Counted from the first letter of the stretch, positions 26,126 through 34,575 are shown. The stretch: 52,202 nt of DNA from an uncultured Eubacteriales bacterium (GCA_934503195.1 CAKSVM010000009.1:1-52202); one strand, 5' to 3'. Translations and numbers: made by a program. Notes: generated by a model from the letters alone, not told the origin.

Positions 26126-27190
26126 TTACATCCGGTTAATCTCATCGCTAAGGTAATCAAGCGCGTTCGCTTCGGGAATTTTCGCGATAATCTCGCCTTT
26201 TTTGAAGACAAGAGCCACGCCATTTCCACCGGTGATTCCAATGTCAGCCTCGCGCGCCTCGCCCGGACCGTTGACCACGCACCCCATCAGCGCGACTTTG
26301 ATTTTCCGGCTCGGATGCAGATCCTTCAGATATTCCTTCTCAAATCGGTTGACAAGCCCGATCAGATCTATCTTTGTGCGCCCGCAGGTCGGGCACGAAA
26401 CGATCGTTACGAGGTTTTTTTCATCCATATTAAGAGCGGCAAGCAGCGCACGCCCCTCGACGACTTCAAGAACCGGATCCGCCGTAAGCGAAACGCGAAT
26501 CGTGTCGCCGATACCGTCGGCCAGAAGCGAACCAATGCCGATTGCTGACTTCAGCGTTCCCATATGCGGCGATCCAGCCTCCGTGACGCCGATATGCAAC
26601 GGATATACAGTCGTTTTGTACAGTATTCGGTTTGCCTCAATCATCGTTTTCACGTCCGATGATTTGATGGATATCACAATTTCGTCATAGTTAAGATCCT
26701 CAAGTATCCGCACATGGCCAAGCGCGCTTTCCGCAAGAGCCGCTGCGGTCGGCGCGCCGTATTTAGCGAGAATTTCCTTTTCAAGTGAGCCGCTGTTCAC
26801 GCCGATTCGTATCGGAATCTTCCGCTCGCGGCAGGCGGCCACGACCTCGGCAACACGCGTTTTTGAACCGATATTTCCAGGATTTATGCGGATTTTGTCG
26901 ACTCCGGCCTCGCAACAGGCGATTGCAATACGATAGTCAAAATGTACGTCGGCGACGATCGGGATCGAAATATCGCTCTGCTTCAAAGTACGGATTGTCG
27001 CGGACGCTTCAATATCTGGAACCGCCAAACGTACGATATCGCATCCAGCTTCTTCCATTTTTTTGATCTGCGCATAGCATACCGAACAATCGTGCGTGTC
27101 AGTATTTGTCATAGACTGCACTGCGATCGGCGCGCCGTTTCCTATCGTAACTGTGCCGATTTGTACACTTTTACGTTCTGTTTTTTGCAT
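26126..27190 (-). CDS. ispG: (E)-4-hydroxy-3-methylbut-2-enyl-diphosphate synthase
   Basis: A 354-aa iron-sulfur enzyme (GcpE), the sixth MEP-pathway step to isoprenoids. The N-terminal TIM barrel opens with IAVQSMTNTDTHD; the C-terminal [4Fe-4S] ligands are in VSCPTCGRTKIDL and GCVVNGPGEAREADIG. I prefer the ATG at 27190 (GAAGGT six bases upstream), which gives the usual N-terminus. An ATG at 27229 overlaps the rseP stop by four bases and adds 13 residues. The ATG at 27190 lies inside a 14-bp palindrome copy. Confidence 0.94.
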   Translation of the reverse strand: MQKTERKSVQIGTVTIGNGAPIAVQSMTNTDTHDCSVCYAQIKKMEEAGCDIVRLAVPDIEASATIRTLKQSDISIPIVADVHFDYRIAIACCEAGVDKIRINPGNIGSKTRVAEVVAACRERKIPIRIGVNSGSLEKEILAKYGAPTAAALAESALGHVRILEDLNYDEIVISIKSSDVKTMIEANRILYKTTVYPLHIGVTEAGSPHMGTLKSAIGIGSLLADGIGDTIRVSLTADPVLEVVEGRALLAALNMDEKNLVTIVSCPTCGRTKIDLIGLVNRFEKEYLKDLHPSRKIKVALMGCVVNGPGEAREADIGITGGNGVALVFKKGEIIAKIPEANALDYLSDEINRM

Positions 27191-27199
27191 ATTTATACC
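27186..27199 (+). repeat. 14-bp ARG-box-like palindrome, copy 5
   Basis: TGCATATTTATACC, one mismatch (last base). It spans the ispG start codon and the space between the codon and its ribosome site. Confidence 0.4.
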
Positions 27200-27218
27200 T
27201 TCGTATAATGTATATACA

Positions 27219-27232
27219 TGAATATTCATGCA
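27219..27232 (+). repeat. 14-bp ARG-box-like palindrome, copy 6
   Basis: TGAATATTCATGCA, two mismatches to the local consensus but a TGAAT left arm as in the E. coli ARG box. It spans the rseP stop and the upstream candidate start of ispG, 20 bases from copy 5, giving a tandem pair as often seen for ArgR. Confidence 0.4.
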
Positions 27233-28272
27233 AATAGTTTTATGATATCATTAAGCGAAACCACAACCATCAGGAGCATCAGGAGCAAAATTCCCGCGAA
27301 GTGAATGTACCCTTCAAACTCTGGTTTGATCGGTTTGTGTCGAATTAGTTCCACAATCTGGAACAGAAGTCGGCCGCCGTCGAGCGCGGGGAGCGGTAAA
27401 AGGTTGAAAATCCCAAGATTTATCGTGATAACAACCACCAAATAAAGGAAATCAACCGCACTTGTCGACGCCGCTTCGCTTACGGCAGTGGTTACGCCGA
27501 TCGGCCCGGACATCTGATCGATGCCGTAACGCCCAGTCACGAGGTCGAGCAGCGACTGCCAGATCATTTTAACTGTTGAAATCGAACGAAAAAATGATTG
27601 TTTTAACACACTTCCGAGATTTTTCTCAACGGCGAGGACAACGAAATCGGTCATTCCGAATTCCACGCCCTCCGAAACGATCGTCGGAAACTTTACATTT
27701 TTCAGAACGAGCGTCTCGCCGTCACGTTTGACCTTGAGTTCAAGAGGCTTTGTGCCGTTTCGCATGATTTCATAAGCCAGTTCCGACGCAATGTTAACCT
27801 TTGTTCCATCAACTTCAACAATTTCGTCACCGATTCTCAGTCCTGATTGTTCACTCAGCGCGTTTTCTTCGGTGAATCGAAGCACGGTCGTGCCGCCGAT
27901 CGCGGGCGACATCGTCACTACAACCGTCATAAGTATGAATCCGAGCAGCAGGTTCATGCACGCGCCGGCCGCGGTAATTACCATTCTCTGCCAGACCGGC
28001 TTGTTGTTGAGCGCGTTTTCGTCGTCGCTCGCCTCGTCCTCGCCGACCATCGCGACGAATCCACCTATCGGAAACAAGCGCAGCGAGTAAACAATTCCGC
28101 TTTTTTGGGACATTTTAGACAAAATCTTCGGTCCCATCCCGATCGCGAACTCGCGGATCGAGACGTTAAAGCTTCGTGCTGTGAGAAAATGCCCGAGTTC
28201 GTGTATCAATATTAACAGAGAGAGTGTTAATATTGTCAGCAATATATACCAAATGTTTATAACAATCGCCAC
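27226..28272 (-). CDS. rseP: Site-2 metalloprotease RseP/RasP
   Basis: A 348-aa membrane zinc protease that cuts within membranes, for example in anti-sigma factors. HELGH in the first transmembrane helix (LILIHELGHFLTA), a PDZ domain (about residues 125-200) and the second-site FNLLPLPALDGGRLLF are present, with further hydrophobic segments at the C-terminus. The start is unclear: GTG at 28272 is used here but sits inside the AAAAGGTGG ribosome site, and correct spacing would put initiation on an ATA codon eight bases later. It might process the ZAS anti-sigma factor at 3 kb, which is inference. Confidence 0.92.
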   Translation of the reverse strand: MAIVINIWYILLTILTLSLLILIHELGHFLTARSFNVSIREFAIGMGPKILSKMSQKSGIVYSLRLFPIGGFVAMVGEDEASDDENALNNKPVWQRMVITAAGACMNLLLGFILMTVVVTMSPAIGGTTVLRFTEENALSEQSGLRIGDEIVEVDGTKVNIASELAYEIMRNGTKPLELKVKRDGETLVLKNVKFPTIVSEGVEFGMTDFVVLAVEKNLGSVLKQSFFRSISTVKMIWQSLLDLVTGRYGIDQMSGPIGVTTAVSEAASTSAVDFLYLVVVITINLGIFNLLPLPALDGGRLLFQIVELIRHKPIKPEFEGYIHFAGILLLMLLMVVVSLNDIIKLFA

Positions 28273-28282
28273 CTTTTCACAT

Positions 28283-29449
28283 TTAGTGTAAGCTCTTGCA
28301 AATCGCGGCCGCCTCTTGCATTGCCTGATTCGAAGCTTCAAGAATGTCCAATAATGCAGGATTATGTATATTTATACATTTTTCAAGTGCCTTTTCCACG
28401 ACTCGCGGAATGTCGTTGAAGCCTATAAATCCGTCAAGATACTGAGAAACCGCCACCTCATCAGCCGAATTCAGCGCGGCAGTCAGCGTCCCGCCCTGCT
28501 TTACGCAGTCAATCGCGAGTCTGAGAAGTGGAAAAGTCTCGGTATCCGGCCTGAAAAATGTCAATTTTCCAAGTTCTGTCAGGTCAAGGCGTTCCATCAG
28601 ACCCGGGACGCGCTTCGGGTAAGTCATTGCGTACTGCGCGCAAAGCCGCATATCCGGCCGACTTAGCTGCGCGATTATCGCGTTATCATTATATTCGACC
28701 ATCGAATGAATTATGCTCTCGCGATGAACCACAACCTGAATATTTTCAGGTCTTATGTCAAAAAGATGCACGGCTTCGATCACTTCGAAGCCTTTATTCA
28801 TCAATATTGACGAATCAACCGTGATTTTCGGCCCCATTTTCCAAGTCGGATGCGCCAGAGCCTGCGCCGGGGTGATATTTTCTAACTCATTTTTCGTCTT
28901 CCCGAAGAACGGGCCGCCCGACGCGGTGAGCAAAATCGACTTCACCGCCCCGCGATCCTGGCCTTCAAGGCATTGAAAAATCGCCGAATGTTCGCTGTCA
29001 ACCGGGATTATTTTCGCGTTTTTCTCCTTTGCGAGCTTCATGACAAGCTCTCCAGCCATCACAATCGACTCTTTGTTAGCAAGAGCAAGCGTTTTCCCGG
29101 CGTTCAGCGCGGCGATCGTCGGCTCAAGTCCGGCACTCTGGCCGATCGAATTGAAAATTATGTCAGCGTTTTCCAGCGAAGCGGCTTCGAGTAGCGCGTC
29201 TTTGCCCGAAAAAACCTTCGTTTTCGTGTCAGCGAGCTTGATTTTCAGCTCTTCTGCCGAATTTCTGTCGCTCATCACGCAGAATTCCGGCTTCAGAAGC
29301 CGCGCCTGCGCTTCCATCGTCGAAACGCTACGTGATCCCGCGAGTGCGAGAACCTCCGCGCCAAGATCGGCCGCGACCTCGACAGTTTGCTTTCCGACCG
29401 AGCCGGTCGAGCCGAGTATAACAATTTTTTTATCTATCTTGTTTTGCAT
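28283..29449 (-). CDS. dxr: 1-deoxy-D-xylulose 5-phosphate reductoisomerase
   Basis: A 388-aa NADPH enzyme, the committed step of the MEP isoprenoid pathway. Motifs: VILGSTGSVGKQTVEV (NADPH), LANKESIVMAGEL, PVDSEHSAIFQCL (metal and substrate), HPTWKMGPKITVDSS and NKGFEVIEAVHLF. Full length. No clear Shine-Dalgarno precedes the ATG; instead a 14-bp palindrome covers it. It lies between cdsA and rseP as in most Firmicutes. Confidence 0.95.
   Translation of the reverse strand: MQNKIDKKIVILGSTGSVGKQTVEVAADLGAEVLALAGSRSVSTMEAQARLLKPEFCVMSDRNSAEELKIKLADTKTKVFSGKDALLEAASLENADIIFNSIGQSAGLEPTIAALNAGKTLALANKESIVMAGELVMKLAKEKNAKIIPVDSEHSAIFQCLEGQDRGAVKSILLTASGGPFFGKTKNELENITPAQALAHPTWKMGPKITVDSSILMNKGFEVIEAVHLFDIRPENIQVVVHRESIIHSMVEYNDNAIIAQLSRPDMRLCAQYAMTYPKRVPGLMERLDLTELGKLTFFRPDTETFPLLRLAIDCVKQGGTLTAALNSADEVAVSQYLDGFIGFNDIPRVVEKALEKCINIHNPALLDILEASNQAMQEAAAICKSLH
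28365..28378 (+). repeat. 14-bp ARG-box-like palindrome, copy 7
   Basis: TGTATATTTATACA, an exact consensus match with symmetrical arms, inside the 3' part of dxr, where it encodes CINIH. Confidence 0.45.
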
Positions 29450-29458
29450 ATTTATTCA
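29445..29458 (+). repeat. 14-bp ARG-box-like palindrome, copy 8
   Basis: TGCATATTTATTCA, one mismatch. It covers the dxr start codon and the position where a ribosome site would be expected. Confidence 0.4.
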
Positions 29459-29469
29459 TTAAATGTATA

Positions 29470-30327
29470 TCAGCTGAAGAGCGCGAAGATTTCGGGGTAC
29501 GCGCAGATCATCAGGAGGAACGGCGCGATCGCGATGATGCTGTCAAATCTGTCCATGACGCCGCCATGTCCCGGGAAAAGTTTTCCGTAATCTTTTATGC
29601 CGTAGTGACGCTTGATCAGCGACGCGATCAGGTCTCCGAACTGCGATATTACTGAAATTATTAGTCCAGCAATCAGCATTTCTATCACATTTGCTGAAGA
29701 CGTCGTGATTTTTCCCGCCGCGAGACCGAACAGAACGAACGAAATCGCGCAGAAAACACTTCCGCCGACCGCACCTTCGATCGTCTTTTTCGGGCTGACA
29801 TCAGGGATCAGCTTGTGCTTTCCGAGCGCGCGGCCGACAAAGTACGCCGCGCCATCAGTGACCCACGCGCCGATGAAGACGAGCAGGATCAGCAGATTTC
29901 CGTGCGGGAGGTCGCGCAAAAGTACGATGCTCGTGAATCCGACCGTGATGTAGAGCGTCGTCAGAAATACCAGCGACGCGTCGAGAACGCAGAGTTTCCC
30001 CTTCGAAACGACCGAATTGCACAGCAGATAATACATATATATAAAGACTATAACGCCGAATATGGCGATTGTATACGAAATTTTGCCGACGCTCAGCGTG
30101 ATATACCGAGCGGCGAACGGAATCACCGCCGCGACAATCAGCGACGGGATCAAAAGTCCGAGCCGATCGCGAAGACCGACGCAGCCGAGCATTTCCCACA
30201 CGCCGAGCGCGGAAAAGAGCGCGAGCGCGATCGGAAGCACGATCGTATCCGAAAAAAGCAGAACAGGAATCAGAACCGCGAAACCGAACGCCGCGGTGAT
30301 CAATCGTTGTTTCATATTTTTTCCCAT
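29470..30327 (-). CDS. cdsA: Phosphatidate cytidylyltransferase
   Basis: A 285-aa integral membrane enzyme making CDP-diacylglycerol for phospholipid synthesis. About eight hydrophobic segments are visible. The family signature is intact near the C-terminus (LIKRHYGIKDYGKLFPGHGG followed by VMDRFDS), as is VSPKKTIEGAVGG. I chose the ATG at 30327; an ATG four codons later (30315) is equally possible. A longer frame starting at 30432 overlaps uppS and lacks membrane character. Confidence 0.93.
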   Translation of the reverse strand: MGKNMKQRLITAAFGFAVLIPVLLFSDTIVLPIALALFSALGVWEMLGCVGLRDRLGLLIPSLIVAAVIPFAARYITLSVGKISYTIAIFGVIVFIYMYYLLCNSVVSKGKLCVLDASLVFLTTLYITVGFTSIVLLRDLPHGNLLILLVFIGAWVTDGAAYFVGRALGKHKLIPDVSPKKTIEGAVGGSVFCAISFVLFGLAAGKITTSSANVIEMLIAGLIISVISQFGDLIASLIKRHYGIKDYGKLFPGHGGVMDRFDSIIAIAPFLLMICAYPEIFALFS

Positions 30328-30370
30328 AATCCGGCAGAAATGTGCCGGATTTCCTTCTTCGCGTGAAGAT

Positions 30371-31075
30371 TCAGACGCCGCCGAATCTCCGTTTGCGATT
30401 GTAATAATTTTCGACCGCGAGGTCAATGTCATTTTCTGACAGATCCGGCCACAAAACGTCGCAGAAATACAGCTCCGAATAGGTCGACTGCCATGTAAGA
30501 AAGTTCGAAAGCCGCATTTCCCCGCCCGTCCGCACGATCAGATCGGGGTCGGACTGGTCTTTTGTATAAATTGACGAAGAAATCAGATCCTCCGTGAATT
30601 CAGTGACTCCTTCGGCGACAAGACGGTTGACCGCGTTCACGATCTCTGCCCGTCCGCCGTAATTCGCGGCAATGTTAAGTGAATATTTATTCGCTTTTGA
30701 CGCTTCTTCAAGCTCGGTCATCGACTTCTGAAGCTGCGGCGAAAACGCCGATTTGTCTCCGAGAAAGCGAATCCGGATGTTGTCCTCAGCCATCTCGGCC
30801 ATGCCGATTTTGAGGTAAGAATCGAAGATTTTCAGTATCGCGTCGACTTCCCGCTTCGGCCGCTTCCAGTTTTCGGTTGAAAGCGCGTAAACAGTCACAG
30901 TTTCTATGCCGCCTTTGAAGCAGTATTCGGCGATATGACGAAAAGTCTTTACGCCGACCGTGTGTCCGTACTCGCGCGGCATCCCGCGTTTTTTCGCCCA
31001 GCGGCCGTTTCCGTCCATTATGAAAGCGATATGCTTCAGCGGCCTGATATCTTCCCCAGTGTGATGTACTATCAT
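30371..31075 (-). CDS. uppS: Undecaprenyl diphosphate synthase
   Basis: A 234-aa cis-prenyltransferase that makes the C55 lipid carrier for cell-wall synthesis. Motifs: HIAFIMDGNGRWAKKRGMPR with the catalytic Asp, TVYALSTENWKRPKREVD, LNIAANYGGRAEIV and VRTGGEMRLSNFLTWQ. AAAAAGGAA lies seven bases before the ATG. A palindrome copy is just upstream of the ribosome site, and a hairpin separates the gene from frr. Confidence 0.95.
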   Translation of the reverse strand: MIVHHTGEDIRPLKHIAFIMDGNGRWAKKRGMPREYGHTVGVKTFRHIAEYCFKGGIETVTVYALSTENWKRPKREVDAILKIFDSYLKIGMAEMAEDNIRIRFLGDKSAFSPQLQKSMTELEEASKANKYSLNIAANYGGRAEIVNAVNRLVAEGVTEFTEDLISSSIYTKDQSDPDLIVRTGGEMRLSNFLTWQSTYSELYFCDVLWPDLSENDIDLAVENYYNRKRRFGGV

Positions 31076-31090
31076 CTTTATTCCTTTTTA

Positions 31091-31104
31091 CGTATATTTA
31101 TGCA
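31091..31104 (+). repeat. 14-bp ARG-box-like palindrome, copy 9
   Basis: CGTATATTTATGCA, one mismatch (first base). It is intergenic, immediately upstream of the uppS ribosome site, the one copy placed like a classical operator for a downstream gene. Confidence 0.45.
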
Positions 31105-31134
31105 CGCTTCGACTTTTTGTGCATAATGAACATA

Positions 31135-31162
31135 TTGCCGGATTCCCGAAGGAACCCGGCAA
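31135..31162 (-). other. Hairpin between frr and uppS
   Basis: TTGCCGG (31135-31141) pairs with CCGGCAA (31156-31162), extended by TTCC/GGAA around a CGAA loop with one mismatch. On the transcribed minus strand no T-run follows, so it is more likely an mRNA stability or processing element than a terminator. Confidence 0.5.
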
Positions 31163-31172
31163 AGCTTCTGGG

Positions 31173-31727
31173 TCAGATTTCCATGAGTTCCTTGGACTTG
31201 CGCGCGGTGATCTCGTCGATGCTCTTGACGTACTTGTCGGTGAGATCCTGAATCGACTTGTCCGAAGCCTTGAGCTCGTCTTCGGTCATTTCGCTGTCCT
31301 TCTTCATCTTCTTCGAAGCGTCGTTGGCCTCGCGGCGGATGTTGCGGATCGCGACCTTCGCCTCGTCGCCCATCTTCGAAACCTGCTTCGTAAGCTCCTT
31401 GCGGCGCTCCTCAGTCAGCTGCGGGAAGGTCATTCTGATGACTTTTCCGTCGTTCTGGGGCGTGATGCCGAGGTTCGACGCGAGAATCGCCTTCTCCATG
31501 TTCTTGAGAGTCGACGCGTCGTAGGGCGAAATGACGAGCGTGCGCGCGTCGGAAACCTTGATCGTCGCCATGTCGGTGATCTTCGTCGGCGAGCCGTAAT
31601 AATCGACCATCACCTTTTCGAGAAGACCGGGATTAGCGCGGCCGGCGCGGATATCAGCGAGGGCCGCCTCGTAGGACGCGATGGTTTTTTTCATTTTGTT
31701 CTCGTATTCTTTGCAATCCAGTTTCAT
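31173..31727 (-). CDS. frr: Ribosome recycling factor
   Basis: A 184-aa translation factor that splits post-termination ribosomes with EF-G. Motifs: ALADIRAGRANPGLLEKVMV, YGSPTKITDMATIKVSDART, KVIRMTFPQLTEERRKEL and KVAIRNIRREAND. AAAGGAGCAAATAAT precedes the ATG. It follows pyrH by 27 bases in the conserved pyrH-frr order. Confidence 0.97.
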   Translation of the reverse strand: MKLDCKEYENKMKKTIASYEAALADIRAGRANPGLLEKVMVDYYGSPTKITDMATIKVSDARTLVISPYDASTLKNMEKAILASNLGITPQNDGKVIRMTFPQLTEERRKELTKQVSKMGDEAKVAIRNIRREANDASKKMKKDSEMTEDELKASDKSIQDLTDKYVKSIDEITARKSKELMEI

Positions 31728-31754
31728 ATTATTTGCTCCTTTGTAATATAAAAT

Positions 31755-32480
31755 TTACGAATCCTTGACGATCGTACCGTCGACTTCGCCGACAATCGCC
31801 TTGTAAATGTTCTCCGGCTCCTTGAGCTCGAAGACGAAGGTCTTTATGTGGTTCTCGTTTCCGAAGGAAGCTGCGGTCGAATCCATCGCCTTGAGATCCT
31901 TCGCGAGGATTTCCTTGTAGGAAATTTCGTCATAACGCACAGCCTGCGGATCCTTCTTCGGGTCGGCGTTGTACACACCGTCTATATTCTTGCCCATCAG
32001 GATGACATCCGCGCCGATTTCAGCCGCGCGTACAGCCGCCGCCGTGTCGGTCGAGATGAACGGAATTCCGAGTCCGCCGCCGAGAATGACGACTCTGCCC
32101 TTTTCGAGGTGCGAAACCGCGCGGTTGCGTATGTAAGGCTCGGCGTACTGCTTCATCTCAACGGCCGTCATGACGCGTGTGTCAAGCCCGTTCTGCTCGA
32201 AGAAATCCTGCAATGCGAGGGCGTTTATCGTCGTCGCGAGCATTCCCATGTGGTCCGCGCGGGTGCGGTCCATGTTGGTTCCCTGACGTCCGCGCCAGAT
32301 ATTTCCGCCGCCGACGATGATGCAGACCTGAGTTCCGATCTCAACGCAGCGTTTCATGACCTTTGCGATGCGGTCGAGCATCTGATAGTCAAGGATCTGA
32401 TGACTTCCGTCGGCCGGAGCGAGAGCCTCGCCCGACAGCTTGAGAAGAACGCGCTTGTACTTCGGTTTAATTTCGCTCAT
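31755..32480 (-). CDS. pyrH: Uridylate kinase
   Basis: A 241-aa UMP kinase of the amino-acid-kinase fold, the essential UMP to UDP step. Motifs: RVLLKLSGEAL at the N-terminus, IIVGGGNIWRGR, ADHMGMLATTINALAL and ILGGGLGIPFISTDTAAAVRA. The ATG at 32480 follows GGAGGGAATTT; a longer frame to 32507 lacks support. Its own promoter at 32536-32564 starts the long operon running to polC. Confidence 0.96.
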   Translation of the reverse strand: MSEIKPKYKRVLLKLSGEALAPADGSHQILDYQMLDRIAKVMKRCVEIGTQVCIIVGGGNIWRGRQGTNMDRTRADHMGMLATTINALALQDFFEQNGLDTRVMTAVEMKQYAEPYIRNRAVSHLEKGRVVILGGGLGIPFISTDTAAAVRAAEIGADVILMGKNIDGVYNADPKKDPQAVRYDEISYKEILAKDLKAMDSTAASFGNENHIKTFVFELKEPENIYKAIVGEVDGTIVKDS

Positions 32481-32535
32481 AAATTCCCTCCATGTACGAT
32501 TGTACAAAATTTCGCGGATAACTCCCTGTATAAAT

Positions 32536-32564
32536 ATTGTAACTCAAAAACGCCGGTTTGTAAA
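32536..32564 (-). promoter_or_regulatory. Sigma-A promoter of the pyrH-to-polC operon
   Basis: On the minus strand, TTTACA (32559-32564) and TACAAT (32536-32541) are 17 bases apart. It lies between the tsf terminator and pyrH. Confidence 0.7.
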
Positions 32565-32630
32565 GCATTTTCGGTAAATTTTTACGCAGCTTTCCAAACT
32601 TTTTTCATAGCGTTCATAATTTCCGTGAGT

Positions 32631-32685
32631 TTGCAGAAAAATCCTGTCATAAATTCACAGTTTATCTATGAAATTATGACAGGAT
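32631..32685 (-). terminator. Terminator after tsf
   Basis: ATCCTGTCATAA (32641-32652) pairs with TTATGACAGGAT (32674-32685). On the minus strand the stem is followed by TTTTTC, a Rho-independent terminator that separates rpsB-tsf from pyrH. Confidence 0.8.
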
Positions 32686-32697
32686 CGGGTATTCGAT

Positions 32698-33627
32698 TTA
32701 GTTGCCGGCAGTCAGCTTAGCGACTTCCTCAGCGAGGTTGTCCTCGCGCTTCTGGAGGCCTTCGCCCTTCTCGAAACGAACGAAGCTGTCGATCGCGATC
32801 TTACCGCCGAGGGTCTTTGCGACCGAGTCGATATACTTCTGAACGGTCAGCGAATCGTCCTTGACGTAAGCCTGCTCCGCGAGGCAGTTGTTCTCGTAGA
32901 ACTTGCTGAGTCTGCCCTGAACCATCTTCTCGATGATCTGAGCGGGCTTGTTCTTGTTCTTTTCGTCGTTGGCGATCTGGGTCATGAGGACTTCCTTCTC
33001 CTCATCGAGAGCCGACTGGGCAACGTCAGCCTTATTCGCGTAGGTCGCGTTCATAGCCGCGCACTGGAGAGCGACGTTGTGAGCGCACTCAACGAACTCA
33101 GCGTTGTCAGCGGCGATGCCGTCGAGGTTGAACTTGACGATGACGCCGATGCTTCCGCCGCCGTGGACGTAGTTCGAAACCGCGCCGTCAACGATGACGA
33201 AACGACGGATGTTGAGCTTTTCGCCAATGATGAAGGTCTGCTCCTTGACCGCCTCGTCGACGGTCTGGTCAGAGCCCTCGAGCTTGCAGGCGTTGAGAGC
33301 GTCAACGTCAGCCGGCTTGTTTGCGAGGATGGTGTCGAGGAGCTTGTCGACGAACGCCTTGAACTTCTCGTTCTTAGCGACGAAGTCAGACTCGGAGTTG
33401 ACCTCGATCATAGCGGCGCAGCCGGCGCCTTCCTTGATCGCGACAACGCCTTCAGCGGCGATTCTGTCAGCCTTCTTGGCGGCGACCTGAAGTCCTCTCT
33501 CACGGAGAACCTTGATAGCCTCATCAAGATTGCCCTCTGCCTCAACGAGTGCCTTCTTGCAATCCATCATGCCGCAGCCGGTCTTTGCGCGAAGAGCCGC
33601 GACGTCTTTTGCGGTGATATTTGCCAT
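32698..33627 (-). CDS. tsf: Elongation factor Ts
   Basis: A 309-aa guanine-nucleotide exchange factor for EF-Tu. The N-terminal UBA-like domain and exchange motif TGCGMMDCKKALVEAEGNLD are clear, as are EVNSESDFVAKNEKF and VKEQTFIIGEKL. Full length. It is 35 bases downstream of rpsB and shares its promoter; a terminator follows. Confidence 0.97.
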   Translation of the reverse strand: MANITAKDVAALRAKTGCGMMDCKKALVEAEGNLDEAIKVLRERGLQVAAKKADRIAAEGVVAIKEGAGCAAMIEVNSESDFVAKNEKFKAFVDKLLDTILANKPADVDALNACKLEGSDQTVDEAVKEQTFIIGEKLNIRRFVIVDGAVSNYVHGGGSIGVIVKFNLDGIAADNAEFVECAHNVALQCAAMNATYANKADVAQSALDEEKEVLMTQIANDEKNKNKPAQIIEKMVQGRLSKFYENNCLAEQAYVKDDSLTVQKYIDSVAKTLGGKIAIDSFVRFEKGEGLQKREDNLAEEVAKLTAGN

Positions 33628-33662
33628 TTTATTTTTCTCCTTCTCGAATTTTCGGGAAACGT

Positions 33663-34406
33663 TTACGCGTTCTCAGACTCGTCAGCGTCAGCCTCTTCGG
33701 ACTCAGCCGCGGCCGAACCCTGCTCGCCCTGCTTGCCCTCGATGATCGCGTCGGCGATGACGGAGGAGATGAGCTTGATGGCGCGGATAGCGTCGTCGTT
33801 GCCGGGGATGATGTAGTCAGCGTCGTCAGGATCGCAGTTGGTGTCGACGATGGCGATTACCGGAATGCCGAGCTTCTTCGCCTCGAGAACGGCGATGTGC
33901 TCCTTGCGCGGGTCAACGATGAATACGGCGTCAGGGAGTCTCTCCATGGTCTTGATACCGCCGTAGTTGCGCTCAAGGTCGTTCATTTCCTTGATGAGCG
34001 AAGCGACTTCCTTCTTGGGAAGGAGATCGAAGGTGCCCTCTTCCTGCATCTTTTCGAGAGCGAGGAGACGATTGATCGACTTCTTGATGGTCTTGAAGTT
34101 GGTGAGCATACCGCCCGGCCATCTCTCGTTGACGTAGTACATACCCGAACGCTCAGCCTCTTCCTTGATGGCGTCGGCCGCCTGCTTCTTGGTGCCGATG
34201 AAGAGAACGCTGCCCTTTTCAGCCGCGAGATCGCGGACGAACATATAGGCCTCGTCGAACTTCTTCACGGTCTTCTGAAGGTCGATGATGTAGATTCCGT
34301 TTCTTTCGGTGAAGATGTACTCAGCCATTTTGGGGTTCCATCTTCTGGTGTGGTGTCCGAAGTGAACACCTGCTTCGAGAAGCTGCTTGATTGTGATTAC
34401 AGACAT
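33663..34406 (-). CDS. rpsB: 30S ribosomal protein S2
   Basis: A 247-aa small-subunit ribosomal protein. Signature motifs: LLEAGVHFGHHTRRWNPKMA, YIIDLQKTVKKFDEAY, ERWPGGMLTNFKTI and VIAIVDTNCDPDDADYIIPG. The acidic C-terminal tail is low-complexity. A strong ribosome site (AGGAGGACTATC) precedes the ATG. Confidence 0.97.
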   Translation of the reverse strand: MSVITIKQLLEAGVHFGHHTRRWNPKMAEYIFTERNGIYIIDLQKTVKKFDEAYMFVRDLAAEKGSVLFIGTKKQAADAIKEEAERSGMYYVNERWPGGMLTNFKTIKKSINRLLALEKMQEEGTFDLLPKKEVASLIKEMNDLERNYGGIKTMERLPDAVFIVDPRKEHIAVLEAKKLGIPVIAIVDTNCDPDDADYIIPGNDDAIRAIKLISSVIADAIIEGKQGEQGSAAAESEEADADESENA

Positions 34407-34533
34407 GATAGTCCTCCTGTGTTTTCCACCACGCGGAGCCTGCGTTTTAGCGGGCTTTGCCCGACAGGGACGCGAATGCGCGTGTGTGATATAGCGGCTG
34501 TATTTTTTGTACCGGCAACGCCGCTTTTGCCAG
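34407..34533 (-). promoter_or_regulatory. Structured leader of rpsB-tsf
   Basis: An untranslated leader of about 125 bases lies between the promoter and rpsB. It contains short self-complementary stretches, for example GGGCAAAGCCC and GCGCATTCGCG. Ribosomal-protein leaders often bind the protein for feedback control; I cannot identify a known S2-binding fold here. Confidence 0.35.
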
Positions 34534-34540
34534 CCCTTCT

Positions 34541-34569
34541 ATTTTACCACAAATCTCCGTGGATTGCAA
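34541..34569 (-). promoter_or_regulatory. Sigma-A promoter of rpsB-tsf
   Basis: On the minus strand, TTGCAA (34564-34569) and TAAAAT (34541-34546) are 17 bases apart, reading into the rpsB leader. Confidence 0.6.
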
Positions 34570-34575
34570 TAGGAT

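Noticed and set aside
6925..31104. The repeated palindrome as sigma-A -10 elements
   Set aside because: No matching -35 boxes at 16-18 bases, copies occur inside genes, and real promoters in this window have clear TTGACA/TATAAT.
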